Assembly (NCBI GenBank): GCA_028293225.1
Contig: JAQGPE010000486.1
Location: 1-13,710, forward strand
Direction: 5' to 3'
Source: Akkermansiaceae bacterium
Lineage (GTDB): Bacteria > Verrucomicrobiota > Verrucomicrobiia > Verrucomicrobiales > Akkermansiaceae
DNA length: 13,710 nucleotides
This document shows, in pieces, positions 1 to 7,419 of the stretch; within the stretch, counting starts at the first letter, position 1; the number at the start of each line of letters is the position of its first letter. The notes under the pieces were generated by a model, which saw nothing but the letters and a program-made list of their open reading frames with translations, searched no databases and was not told the DNA's origin. Made by a program: the position numbers and the translations under genes.

Positions 1-434
1 AGGAGCGTCAGGCTGCCCGCATCGCGGAAACCGTCGAAGAAGCCAAGAAGCGCGTCGAGCAGAACCCGACGGACCCGGTCGTGCGCTACGAACTCGGCAA
101 GGCTCTCTACGAGGCGGAAGACTACAGCAGCGCGATTCCTCACCTCCAGCAGGCAAAGCGGAATCCACACATCCAGTCCAAGGTCCTGCTTCTGCTGGCC
201 AAGACCTTCAAGGCCAAGGGTATGCTCGATATGGCCGCCAAGCAGCTCGCCGACGCGGTTGCCGACCTTCACGGAATGGATCCGACGAAAAAGGAGATCC
301 TTTACGAGAAGGGTGTCATCCACGATCTGATGGGTGACAAGGCGGGAGCGCTTGAGTGCTTCAAGGAAATCTACGAAGTCGACTACGGCTACCTGGACGT
401 GGCCCAGCGCGTGGAATCTTCCTACACGGCCTGA
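1..434 (+). CDS. TPR-repeat protein, 3' part (5' end outside window)
   Basis: The reading frame is open from base 3 to the TGA at 432-434, giving 143 visible residues. The gene therefore begins upstream of the window, and the GTG at 81 is an internal valine. The visible part starts with a charged helix (residues 1-20, rich in E, K and R) followed by about three tetratricopeptide-like helical pairs. The first is near residues 25-56 (ELGKALYEAEDYSSAIPHL), the second near 58-90 (LLLLAKTFKAKGMLDMAAKQL) and the third near 98-135 (YEKGVIHDLMGDKAGALECF). TPR repeats are protein-interaction scaffolds. No catalytic residues are visible and the partner is unknown. The C-terminus is soluble with no membrane segment. 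The gene is followed 13 bases later by a strong hairpin terminator, so it is the last gene of its transcript. The TPR assignment is fairly secure; a specific role cannot be given. Confidence 0.85.
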   Translation, partial: ERQAARIAETVEEAKKRVEQNPTDPVVRYELGKALYEAEDYSSAIPHLQQAKRNPHIQSKVLLLLAKTFKAKGMLDMAAKQLADAVADLHGMDPTKKEILYEKGVIHDLMGDKAGALECFKEIYEVDYGYLDVAQRVESSYTA

Positions 435-447
435 TTCCGGTTATTCC

Positions 448-486
448 AAAAAGCCCGTCGTCGCGTCATGCGGCGGCGGGCTTTTT
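448..486. terminator. Bidirectional rho-independent terminator
   Basis: Bases 448-464 pair with 470-486, giving a 17-bp stem that includes two G-T wobbles and closes on the five-base loop GTCAT. The outer part is AAAAAGCCCG (448-457) with CGGGCTTTTT (477-486). It therefore has a T tract on both strands and can end the TPR-gene transcript from the left and the minus-strand membrane-protein transcript from the right. Confidence 0.9.
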
Positions 487-520
487 CGTGAGAAAGAGGG
501 CGGCAGGGAAAGGAGAGCAC

Positions 521-541
521 CGCTTCGCTGTCGCGAAGGCG
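521..541. other. Small stem-loop just past the minus-strand stop codon
   Basis: CGCTTCGC (521-528) pairs with 533-541 across the loop TGTC, with one bulged G at 539. It lies between the minus-strand stop at 548 and the main terminator at 448-486. It has no T tract of its own, so it may be a 3'-UTR stabilising hairpin rather than a terminator. Confidence 0.4.
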
Positions 542-547
542 CTGGCT

Positions 548-1579
548 TCAATAGCGCTCGTCGAGAGCCCGGGCGGGCGTGGCCCAATCGTCGGCGATGA
601 CGCGGACGATCTCGAACTGGCGCTTGTCGTCGCCTTCCTGATGTTTGATGCCCAGGGTCATGCGCAGCATTCGGCTGCTTTCGGCGAGGCCGCTGTTCAA
701 CTTGAATCTGAGCGACTCGCGGATCGCCCGATCGACCGGGGAGTTCTTCGGCGTATAGCCAAACATCAGGGTTGGCTGATCCGGTGAGGCGAGTCCGTTG
801 CAGGACCATTCCGACTCTTCGGAGAAGCGGCCGTTGTAGTAGGAATCCATCGATACATAAACCCGGACCGTTGCCTCGGCGTTTCCTCCGGAGAGCAGTT
901 CATTCCATGGGGTGGAAGTGGACCGGCTGTAAGAGTCGAAATCGATCAGCCACTGACCCTGCTTGTCGGGGCAGAAGAGCGCGATGCGGTTGCGCTTGTT
1001 CCGGAACGACACCAGGACGGCCTCAAGCGGCTGGGTAAGATTCTGTACGGGGCCGATATAGGAGACGTTCGAGACCTCTCCGTCGTCTTTGGCCATTTCC
1101 TGAAGCTTCGCCAGGAGAGCCTCGGGCTTCCTTCCGGCAAGCCGGACGATATCGGGCAGATCGGTCGGCCGGGTGGCCTCGACCATTTCCGTGGCAATTT
1201 TGACCAATTTCTTCTCGGGAGGAGGAGCGCTGTCGTTTGCTCCATCGGAGCCCAGATCGCCGATGAAGCCGGAGGCTGTGTCAGCCGAAGAATTCCGGGA
1301 ATTCGGAGCGTTCTTCTGCCCGCGCAGAAGCCAGACCGAAACGGACACCAAGGCAACCAAGGCTAGCACCGAGAGCGAAATCACGACGAATTTCTTCACC
1401 GTCCGCAACTCGGGAAGCCTGCCGGAGGATGAACTGCGCCTGCCACCGCCGTTGCGGCCCGGGCTGCGCGGGTCGAAGCCCGGGCGCATTTTCGAAACCC
1501 GGCCGAGATCCGGAGAATCCCCCACTGAGCGGGATCCGTAGGACTTGGATGAACCAGAGGGTCGTGAGGAAAAGCTCAT
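548..1579 (-). CDS. Single-pass membrane-anchored protein of unknown function
   Basis: The 343-residue protein is not one I recognise. The first 60 residues are polar and rich in Ser, Arg and Gly (low complexity). One hydrophobic segment follows at about residues 64-86 (VVISLSVLALVALVSVSVWL), preceded by Lys-Lys and followed by Arg-Gly-Gln-Lys. After it comes a Ser/Asn/Pro-rich linker to about residue 125 and a folded-looking domain of about 215 residues with several aromatic patches. By the positive-inside rule the basic N-terminus is cytoplasmic and the C-terminal domain extracytoplasmic. The gene starts at an ATG 27 bases after the lipoprotein gene upstream, so the two are probably co-transcribed. 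An AGGAG lies 16 bases before the start, too far for a usual ribosome-binding site. The 3' end runs into the shared terminator at 448-486. The topology is inferred and the function is unknown. Confidence 0.8.
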   Translation of the reverse strand: MSFSSRPSGSSKSYGSRSVGDSPDLGRVSKMRPGFDPRSPGRNGGGRRSSSSGRLPELRTVKKFVVISLSVLALVALVSVSVWLLRGQKNAPNSRNSSADTASGFIGDLGSDGANDSAPPPEKKLVKIATEMVEATRPTDLPDIVRLAGRKPEALLAKLQEMAKDDGEVSNVSYIGPVQNLTQPLEAVLVSFRNKRNRIALFCPDKQGQWLIDFDSYSRSTSTPWNELLSGGNAEATVRVYVSMDSYYNGRFSEESEWSCNGLASPDQPTLMFGYTPKNSPVDRAIRESLRFKLNSGLAESSRMLRMTLGIKHQEGDDKRQFEIVRVIADDWATPARALDERY

Positions 1580-1606
1580 GGGAGGGGTAGGGCGGCTCCT
1601 CGGGGA

Positions 1607-2098
1607 TCAGCGAGGGTAGATCGTGATTTTGATGGGATTGTAGCGGTCATCCGGCCGGAAAAGCCAGCCGGGATTTTTGTTCACGGCCTCGTAGCCGGTG
1701 AGCATGAATTCCGGGAGTTGCTGATCGCTGTTCGGATCGTAGGCGTTGCGGCCGGTGAAATAGCCGTTGAGGCGGTACTCGTAGTTCTGATCGTATCCGT
1801 AGCGCGCGCCATCCGGCCCGTTTTCGGGGAGCCGGTCGGGCTGCTTTTTCTTGGATTCGTTGATCATGACCAGCTTGGCCTTGTCCCAGGACTGGCGTGG
1901 CCGGCGGACATAGCCCCAGAAACGGGTCTTCTCCACGTAGTAGCGGCGGCCGTAGAAAAAGTCACCGGACGGCTCCGAAGCGATGGAGGCAGTCCGTTCT
2001 TCGGCGGTGGGACCGCCCATATTGCCGGTTCCCACCGTGCCGCATTGGCAAAGCAGGAGGGCACTGAAAATCACGATTCCGCTCAAGAGCAGGCGCAT
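1607..2098 (-). CDS. Small putative lipoprotein of unknown function
   Basis: The 163-residue protein begins with a short signal sequence, MRLLLSGIVIFSALLLCQCG. Cysteines fall at residues 17 and 19, and Cys19 followed by Gly-Thr-Val-Gly is the likelier lipidation site. The residues before either Cys (Leu16 or Gln18) do not match the standard Gly/Ala/Ser at -1, so lipidation is probable rather than certain. The mature part is small, basic and unusually rich in Tyr, Arg and Asn, for example FFYGRRYYVEKTRFWGYVRR around residues 47-66. The C-terminus ends ITIYPR. I recognise no domain. It is the first gene of a probable two-gene minus-strand unit with the membrane protein downstream. It diverges from the ptsN-like gene across a 186-base region. 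A cell-envelope role is a reasonable guess from the signal alone. Confidence 0.75.
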   Translation of the reverse strand: MRLLLSGIVIFSALLLCQCGTVGTGNMGGPTAEERTASIASEPSGDFFYGRRYYVEKTRFWGYVRRPRQSWDKAKLVMINESKKKQPDRLPENGPDGARYGYDQNYEYRLNGYFTGRNAYDPNSDQQLPEFMLTGYEAVNKNPGWLFRPDDRYNPIKITIYPR

Positions 2099-2284
2099 AG
2101 GTGCGGGAGGCTAGGAAGCCTGCCGACCTGCCGCAAGTCCAATGGGAATCATTTCACAACGTTTGAATTGCCATGCGGTTCATGGAAGCGACCCGGCGCA
2201 AATCCGCTTGCAAATTGTCATTTTCAGGGGTAACCCCTCCGCCCCTTTATCTGGCCGTCTGGCGCAGGAAAAGCCGTTCAAACC
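2099..2284. promoter_or_regulatory. Divergent intergenic region with two inverted repeats
   Basis: This stretch must hold promoters for both the minus-strand lipoprotein gene and the plus-strand ptsN-like gene. Two operator-like inverted repeats are visible: CCATG-cggtt-CATGG at 2171-2185 and AGGGG-taa-CCCCT at 2226-2238. A weak plus-strand sigma-70-like pair is TTGCAA (2208-2213), 17 bases, TAACCC (2231-2236); its -10 box is poor and overlaps the second repeat. There is also a small stem at 2108-2121 (AGGCT-agga-AGCCT). Assigning any of these as a regulator site is inference. Confidence 0.35.
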
Positions 2285-2770
2285 ATGAAATTAGCCACCC
2301 TCCTCACGACCGACCACATCCTGCTGGATTTGGCGGCGGGAGAACATTGGGGCACCATCGTGGAATTGGTCGATCAGCTGGTGGTGACGGAATCCTTGCC
2401 CGCCGAGCAACGCGACGAGGTGCTGGAGGCGCTGCGCACCCGCGAGGCCCAGGTCAGCACGGGGATCGGCTACGGCGTGGCGATCCCGCATACCTTCTCC
2501 GAGAAGCTGGAGAAGGTCATCGCTGTTTTCGGCAGATCGCCGAACGGAGTGGATTTCCAGGCGGTGGACCATCTGCCGGTGCATCTGGTGATCCTGTTTA
2601 TCGTGCCCAGGAAAGACTACCATCTGCATCTGCAAACGCTGGCCGCCATCGCGAAGATGTTCACGAATGGCGAGGTGCGACGACGACTGCTGGCCGCCGA
2701 GCGCCGGGATGAAGTGCTGGAGATTCTGGCAGGGAAATCTCCTCGCCCGGCTACGAAGGAAACGGTCTGA
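2285..2770 (+). CDS. ptsN: PTS system EIIA domain protein, PtsN / fructose type
   Basis: The 161-residue protein is a stand-alone IIA domain of the fructose/mannitol/nitrogen PTS family, about the usual 150-160 residues. The family accepts phosphate from HPr or NPr on a histidine. The phospho-acceptor is visible in the hallmark GYGVAIPHT, with His69. The second conserved histidine of the fold is in the DYHLHLQTLA stretch (His113 or His115). No IIB or IIC membrane domain is attached and no sugar transporter, ptsH or ptsI lies nearby, so a regulatory role (nitrogen-PTS style) is likelier than sugar uptake. The target is not evident. An AGGAA at 2266-2270 lies 14 bases before the ATG, farther than ideal. 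The stop is 90 bases before argS. The family call is secure; the symbol is the closest match, not proof of orthology. Confidence 0.85.
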   Translation: MKLATLLTTDHILLDLAAGEHWGTIVELVDQLVVTESLPAEQRDEVLEALRTREAQVSTGIGYGVAIPHTFSEKLEKVIAVFGRSPNGVDFQAVDHLPVHLVILFIVPRKDYHLHLQTLAAIAKMFTNGEVRRRLLAAERRDEVLEILAGKSPRPATKETV

Positions 2771-2786
2771 TCCGGCCCGTCCTCCG

Positions 2787-2802
2787 ACCCTAAGGGGTTT
2801 TT
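2787..2802 (+). terminator. Weak candidate terminator after the ptsN-like gene
   Basis: ACCC (2787-2790), loop TAAG, GGGT (2795-2798), then a run of T. The stem is only 4 bp, so this is at most a weak or partial terminator. More T5 runs follow at 2808-2812, 2845-2849 and 2854-2858 in the pyrimidine-rich leader of argS. Confidence 0.3.
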
Positions 2803-2860
2803 CCGTCTTTTTAGTCCTGTCAGGCAGGCACCTTCTCTTTTCGATTTTTCCCGTTTTTCC

Positions 2861-4606
2861 ATGACCCTCCTTCAGGAACTTGAGTCCCGTCTCGCCGTCG
2901 CTTTCGAAAGCGTGCTGGGTGAGCCGGTTTCCGCCCCCGTCGTGCCCGCGGCTGATCTCCGTTTTGGAGACTACCAGAGCAATGCCGCCATGGCTTTGGC
3001 AAAGCAGCGCAAGACCAATCCACGCGCGCTGGCGGAACAGGTGATCGCGGCGGTCGATCTTGGCGACCTGGGCACTGCCGACATCGCCGGTCCAGGCTTC
3101 ATCAATTTCCGCATTTCTCCGGCGGCCTTTGCTGTGCGGGCGAAGGCTTTGCTCAGCGATCCAAAACTGGGCGTGCCGCCGCTAGGCGAGGGTAGGACCG
3201 TGGTGATCGACTTTTCGGCGCCGAACGTGGCGAAGCCGATGCACGTCGGTCACATCCGTTCGACCATCCTGGGCGACTCGCTGGCGCGGATCGCCCGTTT
3301 TCTGGGCTTCAAGGTGATTACCGACAACCACATCGGCGACTGGGGCACTCAGTTCGGGATGATCCTTCACGGCTGGAAGACGCTGCTCGACGAAACCGCG
3401 CTGGAGGCCGATCCGATTCCTGAACTGCTGCGCGTTTACCGTGAGGTCAATGCCGCGGCGAAGGCCGATGTTTCCGTGCTGGCGATCTGCAAAAGCGAGC
3501 TGGTGAAGCTCCAGGCCGGCGATGCTGAAAACCTGGCGATCTGGGAGCGCTGCGTGGCCGTTTCGAAAGCGGGCCTGCAGCGGATTTATGACCGGCTCGA
3601 TGTGTCCTTCGACACCTGGCTGGGCGAAAGCTTCTACAATGACCGCCTGGCGGGGCTGGTGGACGAGTTCCTGGAAAAGGAGATCGCCCGCGTCAGCGAA
3701 GGCGCCGTGTGCATTTTTTCCGACGGAGCCAGGAAGCCTGAGGAGGATCCCTTCAGGGTTCACCGCGAGGACGGCTGGGCGGACAACCCGGCGATCATCC
3801 GCAAGGCCGACGGCGGCTTCCTTTACGCGACCACCGATCTGGCGACGCTGGAATACCGCATCGATACGTGGAAGGCCGACGAGATCTGGTATGTCGTAGG
3901 CGTTCCCCAGCAGCTGCATTTCCGCCAGATCTTCGATGCCGCCGCGCGGTGGGGGAAGACCGGCAATTTCCAGCACGTCGCCTTCGGATCGATCCTGGGC
4001 GAGGACCGCAAGCTGATGAAGACCCGGTCCGGCGATAACGTCCAACTGGTCGATGTGCTGGAAGAAGCCGTCGAGCGCTCGCGGAAGGTGATCGCCGAGC
4101 GCAGCCCGGACCTGGGGCCGGAGGAAGCGGCCGAGGTGGCGGAAATGGTCGGCATCGGCGCGGTGAAATTCGCCGAGCTGTCGCAGAACCGCCTGACCGA
4201 CTATGTCTTTTCGTGGGACCGCATGCTGGCCCTGCAGGGCGATACCGCGCCCTACCTCCAGTATAGCAACGTGCGGATCCGCTCGATTTTCCGGAAGCTG
4301 GAAGGGGAGTATGAGGTCGCCAGCGCGGAGATTGTCCTGAATGAGGCTGAGGAGATCCACCTCGCCCGCTTGCTGGTCCGCTTTGGCGAAGTGCTGCCGG
4401 TGGTTTTGGATGACCATCGTCCGAACCTGCTGGCGAACTATCTGCTGGAGCTGGCCCGCGCTTTCCACTCGTTCTTCGAAGCCTGTCCGGTGCTGAAGGC
4501 CGAGGACTCGGTCAAGGCCAGCCGTCTGGCCCTGTGCGAGTTGTCGGGCCGCGTGCTCAGTGAAGGCCTGGGACTGCTGGGGATCCGCTGTCCGAACCGG
4601 ATGTAA
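2861..4606 (+). CDS. argS: Arginyl-tRNA synthetase
   Basis: ArgRS is a class I aminoacyl-tRNA synthetase that charges tRNA-Arg with arginine, using ATP and releasing AMP and PPi in the cytoplasm. The protein has 581 residues, the normal bacterial length. The N-terminal tRNA-binding (Add-1) domain covers about residues 1-100. The HIGH signature appears as HVGH (128-131) within SAPNVAKPMHVGHIRST, typical of this family. The KMSKS-equivalent loop is KLMKTRSG (384-391), the usual ArgRS variant. The C-terminal anticodon-binding domain runs from about residue 455 and ends in the conserved LLGIRCPNRM. The ATG has no Shine-Dalgarno match but sits behind a pyrimidine-rich leader. The pyrophosphatase gene begins 93 bases downstream. 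Nothing looks truncated or odd. Confidence 0.97.
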   Translation: MTLLQELESRLAVAFESVLGEPVSAPVVPAADLRFGDYQSNAAMALAKQRKTNPRALAEQVIAAVDLGDLGTADIAGPGFINFRISPAAFAVRAKALLSDPKLGVPPLGEGRTVVIDFSAPNVAKPMHVGHIRSTILGDSLARIARFLGFKVITDNHIGDWGTQFGMILHGWKTLLDETALEADPIPELLRVYREVNAAAKADVSVLAICKSELVKLQAGDAENLAIWERCVAVSKAGLQRIYDRLDVSFDTWLGESFYNDRLAGLVDEFLEKEIARVSEGAVCIFSDGARKPEEDPFRVHREDGWADNPAIIRKADGGFLYATTDLATLEYRIDTWKADEIWYVVGVPQQLHFRQIFDAAARWGKTGNFQHVAFGSILGEDRKLMKTRSGDNVQLVDVLEEAVERSRKVIAERSPDLGPEEAAEVAEMVGIGAVKFAELSQNRLTDYVFSWDRMLALQGDTAPYLQYSNVRIRSIFRKLEGEYEVASAEIVLNEAEEIHLARLLVRFGEVLPVVLDDHRPNLLANYLLELARAFHSFFEACPVLKAEDSVKASRLALCELSGRVLSEGLGLLGIRCPNRM

Positions 4607-4645
4607 GCGGCGGCGTGCTCTGCCTCTCCCTGTATTTGGCATAAT

Positions 4646-4668
4646 CGCGCGGCAGCCCTTGTCGCGCG
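4646..4668 (+). other. Strong stem-loop between argS and the pyrophosphatase gene
   Basis: CGCGCGGCAG (4646-4655) pairs with TTGTCGCGCG (4659-4668) across the three-base loop CCC, with two G-T wobbles in the 10-bp stem. No T tract follows, so it is not a canonical terminator. It begins right after a CATAAT motif (4640-4645) that could act as a -10 box, and ends 31 bases before the downstream ATG. It may be a 5'-UTR or processing hairpin. Confidence 0.45.
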
Positions 4669-4699
4669 GATCTATCTCGGCATACTCCACGCTTTGCTA

Positions 4700-6391
4700 A
4701 TGGAATCCTCCCGTCGACGCCTGCCGTTTTATGTACTCGGCCATAAGAATCCGGATACTGACGCGATCTGCTCCGCCATCGGTCACGCGGCGCTGCTGCG
4801 GGCCACCGGCGAGCCGGAGGCGCTGGCGGCGCGTTGTGGCGAAACGCCTCCGCGGACGGCCTGGGTGCTGGCTCAGGCGGAAATTCCGGAGCCGCCGCTG
4901 GTCACCGATGTGCGAGCGAGCGCGGGCATGATCTGCGAACGCGACCTGGTCCAGGTGCTGCCTAACGATACTTTCATCTCGGCGTACCGGAAGATGTTAG
5001 CCAGCGGCGTGCGCTGTGTGCCGGTGATCGATGCCGGGGGCAAGGTGCATGGCATGTTGCGCTATCTCGATCTGCTGGAGCTGCTTGTTCCCGGGGATAC
5101 GGACGGCATCCAGGTGAGGACCGTGAGCGTGGCGCTGGAGAAAATCGCGGCGACCCTGCAAGCGGAAAGTGTCGGTGCGGCGTTGCCTCAGGGCGACGAT
5201 GAGGAAGAACTGGTTTTATTGGTCGGCGCCTCATCCCAGGCGACCGTTGAACGGCGTCTGAAATCCGCCGCCAGGGAAGGCAATGTGAACCGCTATCTGG
5301 TGATCTGCGGCGATCGTCCGGTGGTGCAGCACTATGCCATCGAGAGCGGCGCCCGTGCATTGCTGGTGACCGGTGGCAATGGGGTGGAGCCGCAGTTGCG
5401 CGATCTGGCCCGCAAGCGCGGCGTGGTGGTGTTGCTGGCCGCGCAGGACACCGCCAGCGCGTCGACGCTGGTGCGCTGCTCGCGAACGGTCCGCCACGTG
5501 ATGGAGACGAAATTCGTCTCCGTGCCTGCCAACGAGCCGGTGTCGCGGCTGCGCAAATCGCTGGCTTCCCTCGATCAGGATCTGTTCCCGGTTCACGACC
5601 CGATCAGCAAGGCCACCATCGGAGTGATTTCGAAGTCGGACCTCATCGACCCGCCGCGGACCCGGATCGCGCTGGTCGACCACAATGAATACGCCCAGGC
5701 CGTGACCGGGGTGGAGGAGGCGGAGATCGTGGAAGTCGTGGACCACCACCGCCTGGCCGGCGACCTGGTTTCGCGCGAGCCGATCCGTTTCCTGAACGAG
5801 CCCGTCGGCTCCACCTCGACCCTGGTGGCCCGCAAGTTCCTGCACCGCATGCTGGAGCCGGACCGCGGCACCGCGCTGTGCCTGTGTGCCGGGATCATTT
5901 CGGACACACTGTGCCTGACTTCGCCGACCACCACGGATCTCGACCACGAGATGCTCGGCTGGCTCAGCAAGATCGCGCACATCAATCCGGTTCAGTTCAA
6001 GGAGGAGTTCTTCGCGGTGGGTTCGCTGCTGGCGACCGGTTCGGTCGAGGCGATCCTGAATGCCGACCGCAAGGAGTTCGACGACGAGGGCGTGCGCATC
6101 ACTATCGCCCAGGTGGAGGAACTGGGCCTGCAGGCCTTCGAACCGCGCCGCGCCGAGCTTGAGGAAGGTCTGCGCCAGTTGGTGAAGGCCAACGGCTACG
6201 AGATCGCCGTTCTGGCCGTCACCGACATCGCCGAGCACCACAGCCTGGTTCTCGCCGCCGGGGATCCGCGCATGGTGGCCGGGCTGCCATTTGCCAGGCT
6301 GGATGAAAGCCTTTACGACGCTCCCGGCGTGGTCAGCCGCAAGAAGCAGATTTTTCCGGCCGTCTGCCAGGCGATCCGGCAGGCGCTCTGA
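4700..6391 (+). CDS. ppaC: Manganese-dependent family II inorganic pyrophosphatase with CBS and DRTGG domains
   Basis: This cytoplasmic DHH-superfamily enzyme hydrolyses PPi to two phosphates, pulling biosynthetic reactions such as tRNA charging forward. The N-terminal metal-binding motif is GHKNPDTDA (His15, Asp19, Asp21). A regulatory insert follows: a CBS motif at about 67-130, a DRTGG-like region at about 140-258 and a second CBS motif at about 263-315. The catalytic domain resumes with LVDHNEY (Asp327-His328) and DHH at 348-350. The DHHA2 domain ends with SRKKQ (546-550), the substrate-binding signature. The order and length (563 residues) match CBS-PPases such as that of Clostridium perfringens, in which adenine nucleotides bind the CBS domains (AMP and ADP inhibit, diadenosine polyphosphates activate). 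A TTG six bases upstream is in frame, but the ATG at 4700 is the likelier start. It lies between argS, a PPi producer, and the membrane-protein and adk genes. Confidence 0.93.
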   Translation: MESSRRRLPFYVLGHKNPDTDAICSAIGHAALLRATGEPEALAARCGETPPRTAWVLAQAEIPEPPLVTDVRASAGMICERDLVQVLPNDTFISAYRKMLASGVRCVPVIDAGGKVHGMLRYLDLLELLVPGDTDGIQVRTVSVALEKIAATLQAESVGAALPQGDDEEELVLLVGASSQATVERRLKSAAREGNVNRYLVICGDRPVVQHYAIESGARALLVTGGNGVEPQLRDLARKRGVVVLLAAQDTASASTLVRCSRTVRHVMETKFVSVPANEPVSRLRKSLASLDQDLFPVHDPISKATIGVISKSDLIDPPRTRIALVDHNEYAQAVTGVEEAEIVEVVDHHRLAGDLVSREPIRFLNEPVGSTSTLVARKFLHRMLEPDRGTALCLCAGIISDTLCLTSPTTTDLDHEMLGWLSKIAHINPVQFKEEFFAVGSLLATGSVEAILNADRKEFDDEGVRITIAQVEELGLQAFEPRRAELEEGLRQLVKANGYEIAVLAVTDIAEHHSLVLAAGDPRMVAGLPFARLDESLYDAPGVVSRKKQIFPAVCQAIRQAL

Positions 6392-6474
6392 ACCGCGGTT
6401 GCCGCAAGGAAAAGCGGTGAGTCGAAGCGGGCGCTTGCCATCGGGCGTTCTAACGCGAAAGTTCCGGCGCTCCA

Positions 6475-7374
6475 ATGCCGGAACGCCGCATACCACTTTG
6501 GCTCTGGCCGAACCTGCTGAGTCTTGACGCTCCGATCGTCGCTCTGGTTTGGCTCTCGATGTTTGCTCCCATCGTGGGGATGGTGTACCGGCCGTGGCAG
6601 GCCTATGCGGCGCTCGGTCTGGTCGTCTGGGGGATCTACATTCTGGACCGGATCATGGATTTGAAGCTCCTCGGAGCGGGGGATGACCGTCTCAAGGAGC
6701 GGCACCTGTTCCACGGCCGCCACCAATGGGTCATGACCGTGATCGGAGTCGGTGCGCTGCTCGGCGGCGCCGGGATCGCGGTCTTCACCTGGCCGTCGAT
6801 CCTGATCGGGCATGGTTACTTTACCAATGAGCCGGACCGCCAGCTCGGCTACATCGTCCCTGGGCTGATCATGCTGGGGGCCTATTTCGTGATGGCGGTT
6901 TCCGCTCTGCAGGACGAGGAAATCCCGCATCTGCGCAATCTGCTCGCCGGTCTGGCCTTTGCCTACGGAACCGCCATGACGGCGTGTGTGAATGGCAGCC
7001 AGCGCGACGGGGTGGGGGATCTGCTGACCTCGATGCCGATGCTGAGCTTTGCCCTGCTGTGCGGGATCAACATCTCGGCGATTCATTTCTGGGAACACTC
7101 ACGGAAGTCTCCCGATCTGAATGTGAAGGCCGCGCATGAGCTCGCCCTGACGCTACCTCTGGTGGTGCTGGCGGGGTTGGCTGCGCTCCTGGTGTTGTTC
7201 GAGAGCGTAAATCTGATTCGCTCATTCTATATTTCCATCATGATCTCTGCGGCATTGCTTTTTCTGCTGAACCGCAACCGCACGCGATTCTCGATGGACG
7301 CCCTGCGGGTGCTGGCGGACGTGGCCCTGGTGGTGCCTTTCCCGGTTTACCTGATCATGAACAACGGTTCCTGA
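6475..7374 (+). CDS. Polytopic membrane protein, distantly UbiA-prenyltransferase-like
   Basis: The 299-residue protein is strongly hydrophobic with about eight or nine membrane segments, near residues 16-38, 43-58, 85-108, 126-145, 156-172, 186-205, 224-243, 250-266 and 277-295. After the second segment comes YILDRIMDLK (55-64) followed by RHLFH (76-80). The spacing and the acidic D-R-x-x-D pattern recall the first Asp-rich, Mg-diphosphate-binding motif (NDxxDxxxD) of UbiA-type prenyltransferases, though the match is loose. I see no clear second Asp-rich motif; DEEIPHLRN (147-155) and DLN (214-216) are weak candidates. If the relation holds, it may attach an isoprenoid to an aromatic or lipid acceptor in the membrane. 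The neighbouring pyrophosphatase, which would consume released PPi, is consistent but not proof. The gene is 83 bases after ppaC and 45 before adk, so co-transcription is possible. The membrane call is secure; the enzyme call is tentative. Confidence 0.75.
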   Translation: MPERRIPLWLWPNLLSLDAPIVALVWLSMFAPIVGMVYRPWQAYAALGLVVWGIYILDRIMDLKLLGAGDDRLKERHLFHGRHQWVMTVIGVGALLGGAGIAVFTWPSILIGHGYFTNEPDRQLGYIVPGLIMLGAYFVMAVSALQDEEIPHLRNLLAGLAFAYGTAMTACVNGSQRDGVGDLLTSMPMLSFALLCGINISAIHFWEHSRKSPDLNVKAAHELALTLPLVVLAGLAALLVLFESVNLIRSFYISIMISAALLFLLNRNRTRFSMDALRVLADVALVVPFPVYLIMNNGS

Positions 7375-7419
7375 TCGGCGCTTGCGGGCATTGTAATGGC
7401 TCCCTAGGGTCTCCACTTC

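Noticed and set aside
2208..2236. TTGCAA - 17 - TAACCC as a sigma-70 promoter for the ptsN-like gene
   Set aside because: The -10 box matches the consensus at only two positions. Mentioned within the intergenic entry but not called as a separate promoter.
3182..4690. A 502-residue minus-strand open frame opposite argS
   Set aside because: Same codon-bias shadow effect; argS on the plus strand has all its signature motifs.
4694..4699. TTG start that would extend the pyrophosphatase by two residues
   Set aside because: The ATG at 4700 is a stronger start codon with similar context, and neither has a ribosome-binding site to favour the TTG.
5231..6496. A 421-residue minus-strand open frame opposite ppaC
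   Set aside because: Antisense shadow of the pyrophosphatase gene, His/Arg/Gln-rich with no recognisable domain.
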